Positions 6,697 to 7,251 of a DNA stretch of 7,251 bases are shown here, piece by piece. Numbering within the stretch: position 1 is the first letter of the stretch; each line of letters opens with the position of its first letter. The notes below the pieces were generated by a model that worked only from the letters and a program-made list of their open reading frames with translations, had not been told where the DNA came from and did not search any database. The stretch lies in assembly GCA_021780795.1 (NCBI GenBank), contig JAJXYA010000444.1:1-7251 (forward strand), in the 5' to 3' direction. This DNA is from Bacillota bacterium (GTDB taxonomy: Bacteria > Bacillota_A > Clostridia > Clostridiales > Clostridiaceae). The translations under genes and the position numbers were made by a program.

Positions 6697-7251
6697 ATGG
6701 ACGTATTGACCTTTGGAGAAAGTTTAGTTGTATTTAATCCAGAAGTGAATGGACCTCTTAGGTATGTGAATAATTTTGCTAAATCTGTTGGAGGAGCTGA
6801 ATCGAATGTAGCTATTGCCCTTGCTAGGCTTGGACATAATGTTGGCTGGTTTTCTAAATTAGGCAAAGATGAATTTGGAAGATACCTTCAAAACTATATA
6901 AGAGGTGAGGGTGTAGATGTCACAAGTGTAGCATTTACTGATGAAGCTAATACAGGAATATTGTTTAAAGAGAGATTTGCCAGTGAAAATCCTAATGTAT
7001 ATTACTATAGGAAAAATTCTGCAGCAAGCATGCTGTCTGAAAGTGACATAAATGAACAATATATAAAGAAAGCTAAAATAGTACACATAACTGGAATAAC
7101 CCCTGCATTGTCGGATAGTACGAGAAAAGCAGTATTTAAGGTGATAAGTATATGCAAAGAAAATGGAATAATGATTTCTTTTGACCCTAATATTAGACTT
7201 AAGCTTTGGTCTCTTGAAGAAGCAAAACCAGTACTATTAGATATAGATCGG
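6697..7251 (+). CDS. kdgK: 2-keto-3-deoxygluconate kinase, 3'-truncated by the window edge
   Basis: This is a PfkB/ribokinase-family sugar kinase that would phosphorylate KDG with ATP to give KDPG, the substrate of the upstream aldolase. The frame starts MDVLTFGESLVVFNP and stays open for 185 codons to the last base, so roughly 130-150 C-terminal residues are missing, including the ATP-binding part and the catalytic Asp of the second PfkB signature. The first PfkB signature is visible as GGAESNVAIALARLG (32-46), followed by KLGKDEFGRYL, the substrate-pocket-like YYYRKNSAAS (102-111), and DPNIRLKLW (163-171), the form usual in KDG kinases. The ATG at 6697 is preceded by AAGGGTG (6681-6687), a moderate ribosome binding site. 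An overlapping ATG at 6693 is in another frame and meets a stop after 14 codons. PfkB kinases overlap in specificity, so the substrate rests partly on operon context, which is strong. Confidence 0.93.
   Translation, partial: MDVLTFGESLVVFNPEVNGPLRYVNNFAKSVGGAESNVAIALARLGHNVGWFSKLGKDEFGRYLQNYIRGEGVDVTSVAFTDEANTGILFKERFASENPNVYYYRKNSAASMLSESDINEQYIKKAKIVHITGITPALSDSTRKAVFKVISICKENGIMISFDPNIRLKLWSLEEAKPVLLDIDR

Noticed and set aside
6522..7086. Minus-strand open frames across the kdgA-kdgK junction and inside kdgK (6522-6866, 6859-7086)
   Set aside because: They overlap two well-supported sense genes. The Cys/Phe/Tyr-rich translations are typical of antisense frames in AT-rich DNA.
1..7251. CRISPR array, insertion sequence, phage, toxin-antitoxin, defence or otherwise novel gene system
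   Set aside because: No regularly spaced repeats, transposase or integrase, tRNA or unknown protein of useful length was seen. All long frames belong to known uronate-catabolism families.

Overview
The window is AT-rich, with Arg codons mostly AGA, many ATA and TTA codons, and AGGAGG-type ribosome binding sites. This points to a low-GC Firmicute, most likely a Clostridium or close relative. That placement is inferred from composition and protein style, not from a search. Every convincing gene lies on the + strand.

The window is a hexuronate (galacturonate/glucuronate) catabolic locus. From left to right it holds: uxaC (uronate isomerase, 5' end outside the window); a 124-bp gap with a long inverted repeat and an operator-like site; a GPH-family sugar:cation symporter; a 259-bp gap with a promoter, two operator-like palindromes and perhaps a tiny ORF; then a tight run of uxaB (tagaturonate reductase), uxaA (altronate dehydratase), kdgA (KDPG aldolase) and kdgK (2-keto-3-deoxygluconate kinase, 3' end outside the window).

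Together these encode the whole Ashwell-type galacturonate branch. The symporter imports a uronate or uronide. UxaC converts D-galacturonate to D-tagaturonate (and D-glucuronate to D-fructuronate). UxaB reduces tagaturonate to altronate with NADH. UxaA dehydrates altronate to 2-keto-3-deoxygluconate (KDG). KdgK phosphorylates it to KDPG, and KdgA splits KDPG into pyruvate and glyceraldehyde 3-phosphate. The fructuronate-specific enzymes UxuA and UxuB are not in the window.

The most notable non-coding signal is a 16-bp motif, TTGTTAACGTGTKCAA and its variants, present three times and only in the two regulatory gaps. It looks like the operator of a LacI-type regulator (a KdgR/ExuR-like protein or CcpA) and would tie the transporter and the uxaB-uxaA-kdgA-kdgK operon into one regulon. 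I see no mobile element, CRISPR array, tRNA or rRNA, and nothing that amounts to an undescribed system. The locus is metabolically conventional, with its novelty, if any, in the regulatory DNA.
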